64,000 nt of DNA, from the NCBI RefSeq assembly GCF_000271665.2, contig NZ_CP010978.1, positions 2,324,501 through 2,388,500 on the forward strand, in the 5' to 3' direction. This document shows positions 42,567 through 53,426 of the stretch, piece by piece; position 1 is the first letter of the stretch; each line of letters opens with the position of its first letter. This DNA is from Pelosinus fermentans JBW45 (GTDB taxonomy: Bacteria > Bacillota > Negativicutes > DSM-13327). The translations under genes were made by a program, and so were the position numbers. The notes below the pieces were generated by a model. It saw only the letters and a program-made list of their open reading frames with translations. It was not told where the DNA came from and made no database searches.

Positions 42567-42621
42567 AAATGACTTGGGTATACTAAGTCATAGACATAGG
42601 CACCAAGCCTTAGTCATTTTT
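42567..42621 (+). terminator. Terminator after ferredoxin
   Basis: AAATGACT (42567-42574) pairs with AGTCATTT (42612-42619), with further inner pairing of CTTGG with CCAAG, then TTTT. The inner part again contains ACTTGG and CCAAG. Confidence 0.65.
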
Positions 42622-42648
42622 GAGTGAAATTTTAAAAATGATTTCACT

Positions 42649-42681
42649 AGAAAAGCTCAGAATTTCTGAGCTTTTCTTTTT
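42649..42681 (+). terminator. Second hairpin terminator before lspA
   Basis: AGAAAAGCTCAGAA and TTCTGAGCTTTTCT form a stem of about 13 bp with almost no loop, followed by TTTT. The 310-base gap 42551-42860 holds the two terminators and the lspA promoter. Confidence 0.8.
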
Positions 42682-42743
42682 GCCAAAAGTTCAGTCACCA
42701 ATTGGCCGGAGGTAAAGATACGTAAACAGTAAAAACTTTACCT

Positions 42744-42772
42744 TTGACCAATTTTTGTTTATTATATATAGT
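42744..42772 (+). promoter_or_regulatory. Sigma-A promoter for lspA-rluD-pyrR
   Basis: TTGACC (42744-42749) and TATAGT (42767-42772) are 17 bases apart, about 90 bases before lspA. Confidence 0.6.
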
Positions 42773-42860
42773 AAGCTTATAATGCGTGATAATAATTAGT
42801 AGATGAAAATCTATTTTATACGAAAGAAAAATGTTATGTACAGGATAGGAGAGAAGATTA

Positions 42861-43302
42861 GTGCCTATATTAATAGTAGTATTCGTGGTGATAATGGATC
42901 AGTTGTCTAAATTTTATATTCAAACACATATGACTCTGGGGATGTCTATACCTGTGATTGATGATATTTTCCATATTACCTATGTTTTAAATCCAGGAGC
43001 TGCCTTTGGGTTATTTGAACATCAAACGCTATTTTTTTTAATAGTGGCAGTTAGCTTAGTATCAGCTGCGATTTATTTTTATCCGCGGATACCAAAGAAG
43101 TATAGCTTATTGCGCTTTGGCACTGGTTTATTGGTAGGGGGAGCAATTGGGAATGTGATTGATCGCGTCAAAACAGGTTATGTAATTGATTTTTTTGATT
43201 TTCGTATTTGGCCTGTTTTTAATATTGCAGATGCGGCCATTGTATGTGGCGTAGGTTGTATTGTTTTTACTATGGTTTATTTACATAAAGAGGATGAAGC
43301 AA

Positions 43303-43310
<8 letters not shown>
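42861..43310 (+). CDS. lspA: Lipoprotein signal peptidase (signal peptidase II)
   Basis: LspA is the membrane aspartyl protease that removes signal peptides from diacylated prolipoproteins. The 149 residues form four spans. Conserved blocks are DQLSKF, NPGAAFGLF, GAIGNVIDRV and FNIADAAI, the last two carrying the catalytic aspartates. It starts at a GTG after AGGAGAG. The N-terminus is short because the first membrane span begins at once. The 3' end overlaps rluD by eight bases. The lspA-rluD-pyrR order is as in B. subtilis. Confidence 0.95.
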
Positions 43311-44801
<1,491 letters not shown>

Positions 44802-44824
44802 AAAATATAGATTTTAAATAATGT

Positions 44825-44864
44825 TAAAGACCTTTGCTGTTACAATGACTAGCAAAGGTCTTTA
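44825..44864. terminator. Bidirectional terminator between pyrR and rqcH
   Basis: TAAAGACCTTTGCT and AGCAAAGGTCTTTA are perfect 14-bp arms around a 12-base loop. It serves the two converging genes. Confidence 0.85.
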
Positions 44865-44916
44865 ATATTTGACAATTTAAATTAAAAGAATTGATTTGAT
44901 TTTTTGACAAAGAGGA

Positions 44917-46671
44917 TTACTTTTTTACTAGTGAGGCAACTATTTTTTCATCGGGTGTAATATAAATCGTATTTTGGTGATCGTAAATAACAAAGCCAGG
45001 TTTAGCACCAGATGGTTTTTTTACATAACGTCGTTGGGTATAGTCAACAGGTACATTTGATGATTGACTCGCTTTACTATAGTAGGCGGCTAAATGAGCG
45101 GCTGCTTCAATGGACTGCAGGGGAGGATTTTGAGAACCAGATCTTAAAATAACATGAGACCCTGGGATATCCTTAGTATGGAACCAGATGTCATTATGTT
45201 GTGCCTGCTTAAAGGTGACAATATCATTTTGACGATTGTTTTTTCCAATTAATATCGTTAATCCATCAGGGGTTACGGCTGTTAGAGGAGAGGAAGGAGG
45301 GATGGGCATACGGCGTTTCGTCGCTCTTTTTAGATAGCCTGTGCTAATCAATTCTTCTCGAATATCGCCAAGTTCAGAGCTATTTGTGGCGTGCTCAAGA
45401 GAAACGGTGATACTTTCAAGATAGGCTATTTCTTCCATACATTGGCGTAGTTGTCCATCCAATGATTCTTTAGCACGTTTTAATTTATTATATTTTGTAT
45501 AATAAAACTGAGCATTTTCTAATGGCGAAAGCCTTGTATCAAAATTTATAATTATTTTGTTGTCATCTAGTGAGTGGCTATATAAATTTTCCAAGGTAAC
45601 TGTATCTTGGTCTTGCGGTAGGTTGTAGAGGTTTGCCATTAGAATATCGCCACATTCACGAAAAAAATCGGCATTGTCTGCATCAGCTAATTCTTGTATA
45701 AGAATTAGCTTTTTGCGCTGCGAACGATTACTTTCTTCGATGACAAGCTTTGATAAAATAGTCTGTTCAGGGAGCTGCTTTTTGCCGGAAAGGCTGTCTG
45801 TAAATTCAACGGCCTGACTCATAGTAGAGAAGTTATAAGCTGTGTATTTAGACGCTAAATGTTCTAATGGAAAAGACGCAATGCCAGCCAGTTCACTTTC
45901 TAAACCCGTCATTACAGTGGGGAGTGATTCCCCTGATTTTATGTAAGTAATAATACTTTGTGTTGCTTCATTTAATGCAAGGATGTCTGCAGTGTCTAAA
46001 CTATAAGTGGCAATATCACTAGGTAAACCTGCTCGCCAAAGAATTTCCTTGGCAGTTATAGGACCAATGCCGATTCCTACCTGAATCATAGCTTTCGTAA
46101 CAAGAGGTGTTTCTAGAGTCGTTATTGCGTTAAAAAAATCAGATACGGGCGCAGTCAGTAAATTTAAACGCATCTGCCCAGGAGGAAATGTGTATTCCAT
46201 TCGAGGTAAAACTTGTCGTGAACGACTTAAATTTGCGCCAATTCGTTTTATCGCATCCAGTATAATGTTATTTTGTGTGAGAATAATGTTACTATGTTTA
46301 CCCATTAATTCTACAGTTAAATCTTTTGTTGTAATCGTGCCGTCTTCACCACGAAAATCAATAGAAATTAGCGCAATGCGATCAAGGCTATGCTGGTTGA
46401 TGTTAGCAATACGACCACCTTCCAGATGTTTTCGTAATAACATACAAAAAGCTGGAGGTGTTGCTGGATTTTCCAAGGCTGCTTCAGTTAAATGGATACG
46501 GGGATGCTTAGGGTTGACAGAGATGAGTAAGCGTAGATTTTCATTGGCCTGCCTAACCCACAAAAGCAATGTATATTTATCGGGCTGAAAGATTTTATCA
46601 ATTCTGCCGCCTGTAAGTTTGTTATTTAATTCGATTAACAATGTTGATAGAGATAATCCATCTAGAGCCAT
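44917..46671 (-). CDS. rqcH: NFACT-family ribosome quality control protein RqcH
   Basis: RqcH binds stalled 50S subunits and recruits tRNA-Ala to add alanine tails to trapped nascent chains, marking them for degradation. Older names are FbpA and fibronectin-binding protein. The 584 residues begin with the NFACT-N domain (MALDGLSLSTLLIELNNKL, GGRIDKIFQP). A central coiled coil follows, then the NFACT-R domain (DIWFHTKDIPGSHVIL, with the D-W/F-H pattern). ATG 46671 follows GGAGG; an in-frame ATG 33 bases upstream is out of place. YlmH, acting in the same pathway, is at 35417. Confidence 0.93.
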   Translation of the reverse strand: MALDGLSLSTLLIELNNKLTGGRIDKIFQPDKYTLLLWVRQANENLRLLISVNPKHPRIHLTEAALENPATPPAFCMLLRKHLEGGRIANINQHSLDRIALISIDFRGEDGTITTKDLTVELMGKHSNIILTQNNIILDAIKRIGANLSRSRQVLPRMEYTFPPGQMRLNLLTAPVSDFFNAITTLETPLVTKAMIQVGIGIGPITAKEILWRAGLPSDIATYSLDTADILALNEATQSIITYIKSGESLPTVMTGLESELAGIASFPLEHLASKYTAYNFSTMSQAVEFTDSLSGKKQLPEQTILSKLVIEESNRSQRKKLILIQELADADNADFFRECGDILMANLYNLPQDQDTVTLENLYSHSLDDNKIIINFDTRLSPLENAQFYYTKYNKLKRAKESLDGQLRQCMEEIAYLESITVSLEHATNSSELGDIREELISTGYLKRATKRRMPIPPSSPLTAVTPDGLTILIGKNNRQNDIVTFKQAQHNDIWFHTKDIPGSHVILRSGSQNPPLQSIEAAAHLAAYYSKASQSSNVPVDYTQRRYVKKPSGAKPGFVIYDHQNTIYITPDEKIVASLVKK

Positions 46672-46740
46672 ATGATAGCCTCCATTTAATAAAATACGTA
46701 TCATGATTCCTGCTTATAACTATGTTTTGTAATTTTCACT

Positions 46741-46769
46741 AGTATACCATTTTGCTATTGGACGGTCAA
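46741..46769 (-). promoter_or_regulatory. Sigma-A promoter for rqcH
   Basis: Read leftward, TTGACC and TATACT are separated by exactly 17 bases, 70 bases before the rqcH start. Confidence 0.7.
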
Positions 46770-46837
46770 TTTAGGTCTAATTAGAGGGTGAAAGGAATAA
46801 CATGAATAAAAAAAGCACATGGTAGTGAGGTGGCATA

Positions 46838-49588
46838 GTGGCTGATAAATGGTATACGCGTACAGCGCAAGAAGCAATTGAATTTTGGAGAACAGATCCA
46901 CATGATGGCTTGACTTCAAGTGAAGTAAAAAGTAGAATCGCTGAATTTGGCTATAATGAAATGGCCGAAAAAGAAAAGACGCCATGGTGGAAACGATTTT
47001 TTGCCCAATTTCAGGATTTTATGGTTTTAGTCTTGCTAGCGGCTACGCTCATTTCAGCATTCTTAGGAGAATATGTCGATTCAGCAACGATTTTAGCAAT
47101 TGTAATGATCAATGCAATATTAGGCTTTGTTCAGGAACATCGAGCAGAAAAATCAATGGCAGCGTTAAGAACAATGGTTGCGCCGGTGGCTCATGTGATT
47201 CGTAATGGTATACTGCAGCAAGTAAAAGCGCGGGAAATGGTGCCAGGTGACATTATGGCTTTAGAATCTGGGGATCGCATTGCTGCTGATGCCAGATTAA
47301 TAGATGTAAAAAATATGGAAGTGGATGAAGCTACTTTAACCGGTGAATCTCTGCCTGTACGTAAAATCGTAGATAAAGAATATAAGGAAAGCAGTTCTTT
47401 GGGTGATCGTAAGAATATGGTGTATGCTGGAACCAGTATCGTTAAAGGGCGAGGCAAGGCTGTAGTCTGCGCTACAGGCATGGCAACTGAGGTGGGACAT
47501 ATTGCTCATATGATTCAGGATGTGGAACATGAAAGTACACCGCTGGAACGACGCCTAGAGTCTTTAGGGCGTTGGTTAGTATGGGGATGTTTACTGATTT
47601 GTGTAGTAGTTGTTGTGACAGGCGTGCTCAAAGGGGAACCATTATTATTAATGTGTATGGCAGGAATTAGTTTGGCAGTGGCTGCGATTCCCGAAGGTTT
47701 GCCAGCCATCGTTACAGTTGCATTGGCTTTAGGTGTACAACGTATGATAAAGCGCAATGCTATTATCAGAAAACTGCCTGCTGTTGAAACGCTTGGTTGT
47801 ACAACGGTGATTTGTTCCGACAAAACTGGAACTCTTACTCAAAATGCTATGACCGTAAAAAGAATTTTTACGTCTGGAAATATTTATGAAGTAACCGGTA
47901 CTGGCTATGAAATAAAGGGAAATTTTTTATTAAACAAGCAGGAATTTGATCCTACAAAGGATAAATGTTTATTACATTGCCTAGAAGTTGGTGTATTGTG
48001 TAATAATAGTATTTTAAAGCGTAATAATATAGGGATAACTGGTTTATGGCGTCGTGAAGCGAATGGAGGCTGGTCTATTGAAGGTGATCCAACAGAAGGC
48101 GCTATTGTGATTGCCGCTGCTAAAGCCAACATATGGCGTTTAGCAGCCGAAAAACATCAGCAGCGATTAGCTGAAATCCCCTTTGAATCAGAACGTTGTC
48201 GGATGTCAGTTATTTATGAGAAAAACAATCGAAATGTTATTTATGTGAAGGGTGCCCCGGATATCATTTTAGATATGTGCCAGCATTATAGCACCAATAA
48301 AGGGGAAGTCCTGCTGACGTCAGAAACAAAAGCTGAAATACTGACAGCCAATGAAAGAATGACAGACCAGGCCCTTAGAGTATTAGCTGTAGCATACCGT
48401 CAGTTAACTAAGGTGGAAGCTAGCCATGTGAGTGAAGAACTGGAAAAAGATCTGGTTTTCGTAGGCCTAATCGGGATGATCGATCCTCCGCGGCAAGAAG
48501 TCAAGCCTGCCATTGCGTTATGCCGACAAGCTGGCATAAAGACCGTTATGATTACGGGGGATCATCGCAACACGGCTGTAGCGATTGCCAAAGAGTTGCA
48601 AATTTTTAAAGAAGACAAAAATCAGGCTCTGACTGGTACCGAACTTGATGAATTAGACGATACAGAATTTACTAACATTATTAATCGTGTTACCGTCTAT
48701 GCACGTGTATCTCCTGCCCACAAATTACGTATTGTAAAAGCTTTAAAGCGGCAAGGGCATATCGTTGCAATGACTGGTGATGGTGTGAATGATGCACCTG
48801 CAATAAAAGAAGCGGACATTGGCATTGCAATGGGAACGGCTGGGACTGATGTTACAAAAGAAGCTGCTTCTATGGTGCTAGCCGATGATAACTTTGCAAC
48901 GATTGTTGCTGCTGTGGAAGAGGGACGTGGCATTTATGATAATATTCGTAAATTTATTCGCTATTTGCTATCCTGTAATTTAGGTGAGGTACTTACGATG
49001 TTTATTGCGACCATTGCAGGATTACCATTACCCTTATTGCCAGTGCAAATTTTATGGGTTAATTTAGTGACAGATGGTTTGCCAGCCATGGCATTAGGTG
49101 TTGATCCTAACAATCATGACATTATGAATCGACCGCCAAGAAATCCAAAAGAAAGTGTATTTTCTCGTGGACTTAGCCGTAAGATTATTACCCGAGGTTT
49201 ACAAATTGGCATGAGTACGGTATTTGTTTTTTCTATAGTGTACTTTTTAAAGAATGATTTAGCAGAAGCGAGAACGATGGCTTTTTGTACGTTGGTTTTC
49301 TCTCAAATGTTTCATGTTTTTGATTGTCGTTCAGAAGTTTACAATGTCTTTGAAATTGGGATATTTAAAAATCAATACTTGATATTAGCAACCTTCTGTT
49401 CTCTTTTAATGCAGTTACTAGTTATTTATCATCCATTTATGCAAGAGGTTTTTGCTACTGTTCCACTAGGAATAGAAGATTGGGTCGTTATTCTAGTTGT
49501 CTCAGGCTGGACCTTTATAATAAGTGCAGCAAGACATTTATTTTTCCGCAGACGTGTATCACGTTCTGTTGTTGGGCGGGTACATTAA
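46838..49588 (+). CDS. P-type Ca2+-transporting ATPase (type II)
   Basis: This cation pump of the inner membrane is predicted to export Ca2+. The 916 residues start with a cation ATPase N-domain and end with six membrane spans after the catalytic part. The phosphorylated Asp is in [11 protein letters not shown] (Asp328); TGES in the actuator domain and GDGVNDAPA are present. Ca2+ ligands known from SERCA are conserved: IPEGLP in M4, [10 protein letters not shown] in M5 and [13 protein letters not shown] in M6. It starts at GTG after GAGGTGG. It could help set Ca2+ for spore cores, but that is only a guess. Confidence 0.93.
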   Translation: MADKWYTRTAQEAIEFWRTDPHDGLTSSEVKSRIAEFGYNEMAEKEKTPWWKRFFAQFQDFMVLVLLAATLISAFLGEYVDSATILAIVMINAILGFVQEHRAEKSMAALRTMVAPVAHVIRNGILQQVKAREMVPGDIMALESGDRIAADARLIDVKNMEVDEATLTGESLPVRKIVDKEYKESSSLGDRKNMVYAGTSIVKGRGKAVVCATGMATEVGHIAHMIQDVEHESTPLERRLESLGRWLVWGCLLICVVVVVTGVLKGEPLLLMCMAGISLAVAAIPEGLPAIVTVALALGVQRMIKRNAIIRKLPAVETLGCTTVICSDKTGTLTQNAMTVKRIFTSGNIYEVTGTGYEIKGNFLLNKQEFDPTKDKCLLHCLEVGVLCNNSILKRNNIGITGLWRREANGGWSIEGDPTEGAIVIAAAKANIWRLAAEKHQQRLAEIPFESERCRMSVIYEKNNRNVIYVKGAPDIILDMCQHYSTNKGEVLLTSETKAEILTANERMTDQALRVLAVAYRQLTKVEASHVSEELEKDLVFVGLIGMIDPPRQEVKPAIALCRQAGIKTVMITGDHRNTAVAIAKELQIFKEDKNQALTGTELDELDDTEFTNIINRVTVYARVSPAHKLRIVKALKRQGHIVAMTGDGVNDAPAIKEADIGIAMGTAGTDVTKEAASMVLADDNFATIVAAVEEGRGIYDNIRKFIRYLLSCNLGEVLTMFIATIAGLPLPLLPVQILWVNLVTDGLPAMALGVDPNNHDIMNRPPRNPKESVFSRGLSRKIITRGLQIGMSTVFVFSIVYFLKNDLAEARTMAFCTLVFSQMFHVFDCRSEVYNVFEIGIFKNQYLILATFCSLLMQLLVIYHPFMQEVFATVPLGIEDWVVILVVSGWTFIISAARHLFFRRRVSRSVVGRVH

Positions 49589-49623
49589 ATAAATTATTTA
49601 ATTCATAATGAGGAGAATATAAT

Positions 49624-50460
49624 ATGAAGTTTAATTTTAGCAAATGGCATGGACTAGGTAATGATTTTGTGATTGTTAATGGACTTGAAGAAAAAATTAA
49701 CAATTACAATGAAATGGCAATCCAGGTTTGTGATCGATATTTTGGAATCGGTGCTGATGGGCTAGTCGTTATTTTGCCTTCAGCAATAGCGGATTTTCAA
49801 ATGCGAATTTTTAATTCAGATGGCAGTGAGGCTGAAATGTGTGGCAATGTTACAAGATGCATTGCTCGATATGTTTTTGAATATGGTTTAACGAATAAGA
49901 AAAAAATTACTCTAGAAACGAAAGCAGGTCTTATTAAGCCAGAATTAATCTTTATTGATGATGTGCTTAGTACTATACGGGTTGATATGGGAGAACCTCG
50001 TCTGAAACGTGGGGAATTACCTATGGTTGGTAATGAAGATGAGCAGGTTGTTGATGAAGTTTTAGAAATAGATGGCACTGAACATCGAATCACTGGTGTA
50101 TCAATGGGCAATCCTCATTGCATCCTTTTCGTTGACGATATTACTGGCATTAACCTAAGCGATATTGGAGCTAAAATTGAAACGCATGCTGCCTTTCCAA
50201 AGAAAACCAATGTAGAATTTGTGCAAGTACTAAATAAACAAGAATTACGTATGCGTGTTTGGGAAAGAGGAGCTGGTGTTACGATGGCTTGTGGTACAGG
50301 TGCCTGCGCTACATTAGTTGCAGCCGTATTAAATGGAAAAACGGACCGTCAGGCTACTGTTGAATTAGATGGGGGACAGTTACTGATTGAATGGGGTTCA
50401 GATAATCATATCTATATGTCTGGTCCTGCAGTGGAAGTTTTCCGCGGAACATATTTATAA
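49624..50460 (+). CDS. dapF: Diaminopimelate epimerase
   Basis: DapF converts LL- to meso-diaminopimelate, the residue MurE adds to peptidoglycan and the direct lysine precursor. The 278 residues form two mirrored domains with one catalytic Cys each: Cys73 in EMCGN and Cys223 in MACGTGACA. KWHGLGNDFV at the start is typical. AGGAG precedes the ATG. It follows the Ca2+ pump by 35 bases and may be co-transcribed with it. A terminator follows. Confidence 0.97.
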   Translation: MKFNFSKWHGLGNDFVIVNGLEEKINNYNEMAIQVCDRYFGIGADGLVVILPSAIADFQMRIFNSDGSEAEMCGNVTRCIARYVFEYGLTNKKKITLETKAGLIKPELIFIDDVLSTIRVDMGEPRLKRGELPMVGNEDEQVVDEVLEIDGTEHRITGVSMGNPHCILFVDDITGINLSDIGAKIETHAAFPKKTNVEFVQVLNKQELRMRVWERGAGVTMACGTGACATLVAAVLNGKTDRQATVELDGGQLLIEWGSDNHIYMSGPAVEVFRGTYL

Positions 50461-50491
50461 TGCCAATCTGATCAAGCTTTTTATAGAAAGT

Positions 50492-50534
50492 AAGAAATCC
50501 AACTTCTCTGCATATATGAAGTTGGATTTCTTTA
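50492..50534. terminator. Terminator after dapF
   Basis: AAGAAATCCAACTTC and GAAGTTGGATTTCTT are perfect 15-bp arms around an 11-base loop, followed by TAT. The T-run is short, but the stem is very strong and both ends are A/T-rich. Confidence 0.8.
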
Positions 50535-50618
50535 TCCACTTGTTGCTGTGATAAGGAGAGTTTTATGCTTTATCATTTGCAGTGTAAATAATATGCTTCA
50601 TAAAGTGAGGTGCTTAAA

Positions 50619-51218
50619 ATGAGATTTATTGTTTTGACAATTATTTTTTCAGTACTATTCATTACCCAAACATTGGCGATTTCTTCTATTAATTTGGATG
50701 TAATAAAAGAGGCGCAGGATTATGGAAACTTAAGGAATAAAGATTCATTGCAAGAGTTTTTGTTGCCATGGATCTCTTATGAAGAAAAGGCTGAAAAATT
50801 AAATGGTACGACTGAACGTTCCTATTTGTATACTTCTTATTTGTTAATAGCTACAGATGCTAGGGAGAAAAGCTTAAATGGCCATGATATTGCCATACTA
50901 GACAGCGAAGAAGTATTAGAAAATTATTCAGGCTTATTGAGTTTTAGCACAGTTTTATTTGGAGAAAAAGAGGATTTTGCAAAAGATGCTAGTGTTATCG
51001 TTAAACAAGATAATAATGTAATTAAGGCATACCAAATGATAATACCTGCAGAGGGAGAAAAAGTGCATCTGGATAAAGGACAAACCATATTTAATGCTCA
51101 ATGTTATTTTTATTTTTTTGAAAAAGACATTATGCCTGACCTTCCTATAATATTATCAGTTAGAACGACTGATCAGAAAGAACATAATTTTTACTTTGAT
51201 TTGGAGAAAATAAAATAG
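50619..51218 (+). CDS. Hypothetical secreted protein, 199 aa
   Basis: ATG 50619 follows GTGAGG by eight bases. The first 22 or so residues (MRFIVLTIIFSVLFITQTLA) form a signal peptide, probably cut after TLA, with no lipobox cysteine. The mature part is mixed alpha/beta, with LPWISYEEKAEKLNGTTERSYLYTSYLLIATDAREKSLNG visible at about residues 46-85, and one cysteine. It should lie outside the inner membrane. I recognise no family. It is flanked by the dapF terminator and the yicC unit, so it is probably monocistronic. Confidence 0.7.
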   Translation: MRFIVLTIIFSVLFITQTLAISSINLDVIKEAQDYGNLRNKDSLQEFLLPWISYEEKAEKLNGTTERSYLYTSYLLIATDAREKSLNGHDIAILDSEEVLENYSGLLSFSTVLFGEKEDFAKDASVIVKQDNNVIKAYQMIIPAEGEKVHLDKGQTIFNAQCYFYFFEKDIMPDLPIILSVRTTDQKEHNFYFDLEKIK

Positions 51219-51357
51219 TCATATTTAAAACCTTTACATGATAGATATTCAATGAAAAAGGGATTTAAGAGAAGCATGGAGAAGTATTTATAAAAGAATT
51301 GGATAATTGTGATTTTATCGTTAATAATAAAATCCGTAAAGAGAGGAGCTATTTTAC

Positions 51358-52242
51358 GTGATTAAAAGTATGACTGGTTTTGGTCGTGGAGAATTTCAGG
51401 ATAATGAGCATCGACTTATTGTAGAAATTAAAGCAGTAAATCATCGTTACAATGAAATTGTTATCCGGATGCCGAAAAATCTGGGGCCACTTGAAGATAA
51501 AATCCGGCGTAGTGTGTCAAACCTGTTAGTAAGAGGCCGGATTGATGTTTTTATAACGATGGATGAATATGGGCAAAAGAAAAAGGCTGTGCGAATTGAC
51601 AAAGAGTTAGCAATAGCATATAATAAGGCTTTAAAAGATTTAGGGGATTTATTTTCTATATCAGTAAATGATAATATTCAGCAGATTGCTAAATTCCCGG
51701 ATGTGATTAAGGTTGAAGAAGTAACGGAAGACGTTTTAATCTTGTGGCCGAAGCTAACCCAGGCAGTTAAGATGGCACTTGCTAATCTCATGAGCATGCG
51801 CTTAGCGGAAGGGCGAAACATTCAGCAGGACTTAGTCTTACGCATTGCGGATATTGAATCATATATTACTGCAGTAGAGAAACGTGCACCTCAGGTTTTG
51901 GTTGAATATAAAGAGAAAATACTAGGTCGCATGCGAGAATTGCTGGCTACGATCGGTGAAGAACCTGATGCTGGGCGGTTACTACAAGAAACGGCTATAT
52001 TTGCGGATCGCACCAGTATTACTGAAGAGTTAGTGCGTTTAAAAAGTCATTTAACTCAATTTCGGACTGCATTGAACGCCGATGATGCAGTCGGCAGGAA
52101 ATTAGATTTTATTGTGCAGGAAATTAACCGTGAAACCAATACAATTGCCTCTAAAGCCAATGATTTTAATGTTGCAAATATCGTAGTCGAAATTAAAAGT
52201 GAAATAGAGAAGGTCAGAGAGCAAATTCAAAACATAGAGTAA
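51358..52242 (+). CDS. yicC: YicC-family endoribonuclease (YloC)
   Basis: YicC/YloC proteins are metal-dependent endoribonucleases involved in mRNA decay. The 294 residues open with MIKSMTGFGRGE and EIKAVNHRYNEI. They end in the DUF1732 region with GRLLQETAIFADRTSITEELVRLKSHL and KLDFIVQEINRETNTIASKA, which are highly conserved. GTG start after GAGAGGAG. It opens the yicC-remA-gmk-rpoZ-coaBC run, the same order as yloC-ylzA-gmk-rpoZ-yloI in B. subtilis. Confidence 0.95.
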   Translation: MIKSMTGFGRGEFQDNEHRLIVEIKAVNHRYNEIVIRMPKNLGPLEDKIRRSVSNLLVRGRIDVFITMDEYGQKKKAVRIDKELAIAYNKALKDLGDLFSISVNDNIQQIAKFPDVIKVEEVTEDVLILWPKLTQAVKMALANLMSMRLAEGRNIQQDLVLRIADIESYITAVEKRAPQVLVEYKEKILGRMRELLATIGEEPDAGRLLQETAIFADRTSITEELVRLKSHLTQFRTALNADDAVGRKLDFIVQEINRETNTIASKANDFNVANIVVEIKSEIEKVREQIQNIE

Positions 52243-52283
52243 TATAAAGATAAACTGGGATACAAACGTAAGGGGGATTTTTT

Positions 52284-52550
52284 GTGGAAATTAAACTTAT
52301 TAATATTGGGTTTGGTAACATTGTGTCTGCTAATCGAATTATTTCGATTGTGAGTCCTGAATCTGCGCCGATTAAAAGGATTATCCAAGAGGCTCGTGAT
52401 CGGGGAATGTTGATTGATGCAACTTATGGACGCCGTACTCGAGCCGTGATCATAACCGATAGTGATCATGTTATTTTATCCGCTGTGCAACCAGAAACGG
52501 TAGCGCATCGTCTTGCCAGTAAAGAAACGAGTGAAGACACTGCAGAATAG
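52284..52550 (+). CDS. remA: Extracellular matrix regulator RemA family protein
   Basis: RemA (DUF370) is a small DNA-binding protein that activates biofilm matrix operons in B. subtilis. The 88 residues contain [39 protein letters not shown] and [20 protein letters not shown], which are near universal in the family. The C-terminal tail is acidic. GTG start after AAGGGGG. What it regulates in a Negativicute is not known. Confidence 0.93.
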   Translation: MEIKLINIGFGNIVSANRIISIVSPESAPIKRIIQEARDRGMLIDATYGRRTRAVIITDSDHVILSAVQPETVAHRLASKETSEDTAE

Positions 52551-52574
52551 CAGAAAATGAAAGGAGTAGCAGCT

Positions 52575-53189
52575 GTGGCAAAAGAAGGAATTTTACTTGT
52601 GTTATCTGGTCCATCGGGAGCAGGTAAGGGGACAATTTGTCAAGAATTGCTGCGTACTTATCCTGGGTTACATTATTCTATATCGGCTACTACACGCAAA
52701 GCCCGTGTTGGAGAGGAACATGGAGTTAACTATTGGTTTGTATCTCATGACGAGTTTCAGAATATGATTCAAGATGATGAACTCTTAGAGTGGGCTGAGG
52801 TTTATGGGAACTTTTATGGAACACCCTGTCGTCAAGTAAAAAAAATACTAAATGATGGCAAGGATGTTGTCTTAGAAATTGATGCACAGGGAGCTACGCA
52901 GATTAAAAGGAAATTTCCGCAAGGTGTATTTGTCTATATAGCACCGCCATCTTTAGATGAATTGGCTAATCGCATACATAAACGAGGGACAGATAGCTTA
53001 GATGTAATCAAAAATAGGTTAAGTTGTGCTAATAATGAATTGTCATATGTACATAATTATAATTATGTAGTAGTCAATGATAAGGTACAAGTGGCAACGA
53101 ATAAAGTGGCTGCAATTATTACAGCCGAAAAGTGTCAAGTAGTACGAAATTGTAATATAGTAAAAGAAATTTTAACGAATATTAAATAA
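52575..53189 (+). CDS. gmk: Guanylate kinase
   Basis: Gmk phosphorylates GMP to GDP with ATP. The 204 residues carry the P-loop LSGPSGAGKGT near the N-terminus, TTRKARVGEEHGVNYWFVS for GMP binding, and EIDAQGATQIK. GTG 52575 is nine bases after AAGGAG; an in-frame ATG at 52557 overlaps that site and would add six residues. It is 24 bases downstream of remA. Confidence 0.95.
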   Translation: MAKEGILLVLSGPSGAGKGTICQELLRTYPGLHYSISATTRKARVGEEHGVNYWFVSHDEFQNMIQDDELLEWAEVYGNFYGTPCRQVKKILNDGKDVVLEIDAQGATQIKRKFPQGVFVYIAPPSLDELANRIHKRGTDSLDVIKNRLSCANNELSYVHNYNYVVVNDKVQVATNKVAAIITAEKCQVVRNCNIVKEILTNIK

Positions 53190-53210
53190 ATAAAAATTAG
53201 GGGGACTACT

Positions 53211-53417
53211 ATGATATATCCATCATTAGATGTATTAGTTACTAAAGTTGATAGTAAATACACTTTAGTAGTACTTGCGGCAAAACGGGCTCGTGAGATT
53301 ATGGATGGGGCAACTGCTTTAGTTGAGAGTAAATCCAATAAACAGGTGACGATTGCTTTAGAAGAAGTTGCGCAAGATAAAATTTCCTATGAACGGACCA
53401 AAAGTGGTATAAAATAG
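53211..53417 (+). CDS. rpoZ: DNA-directed RNA polymerase omega subunit
   Basis: Omega helps assemble RNA polymerase by holding the beta' subunit. The 68-residue protein begins MIYPSLDVLVTKVDSKYTLV and contains the conserved AAKRAREIMDG and NKQVTIALEEVAQDKI segments. AGGGGGA precedes the ATG. It lies between gmk and coaBC, as usual in Firmicutes. Confidence 0.94.
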   Translation: MIYPSLDVLVTKVDSKYTLVVLAAKRAREIMDGATALVESKSNKQVTIALEEVAQDKISYERTKSGIK

Positions 53418-53426
53418 GAGGTTTCC

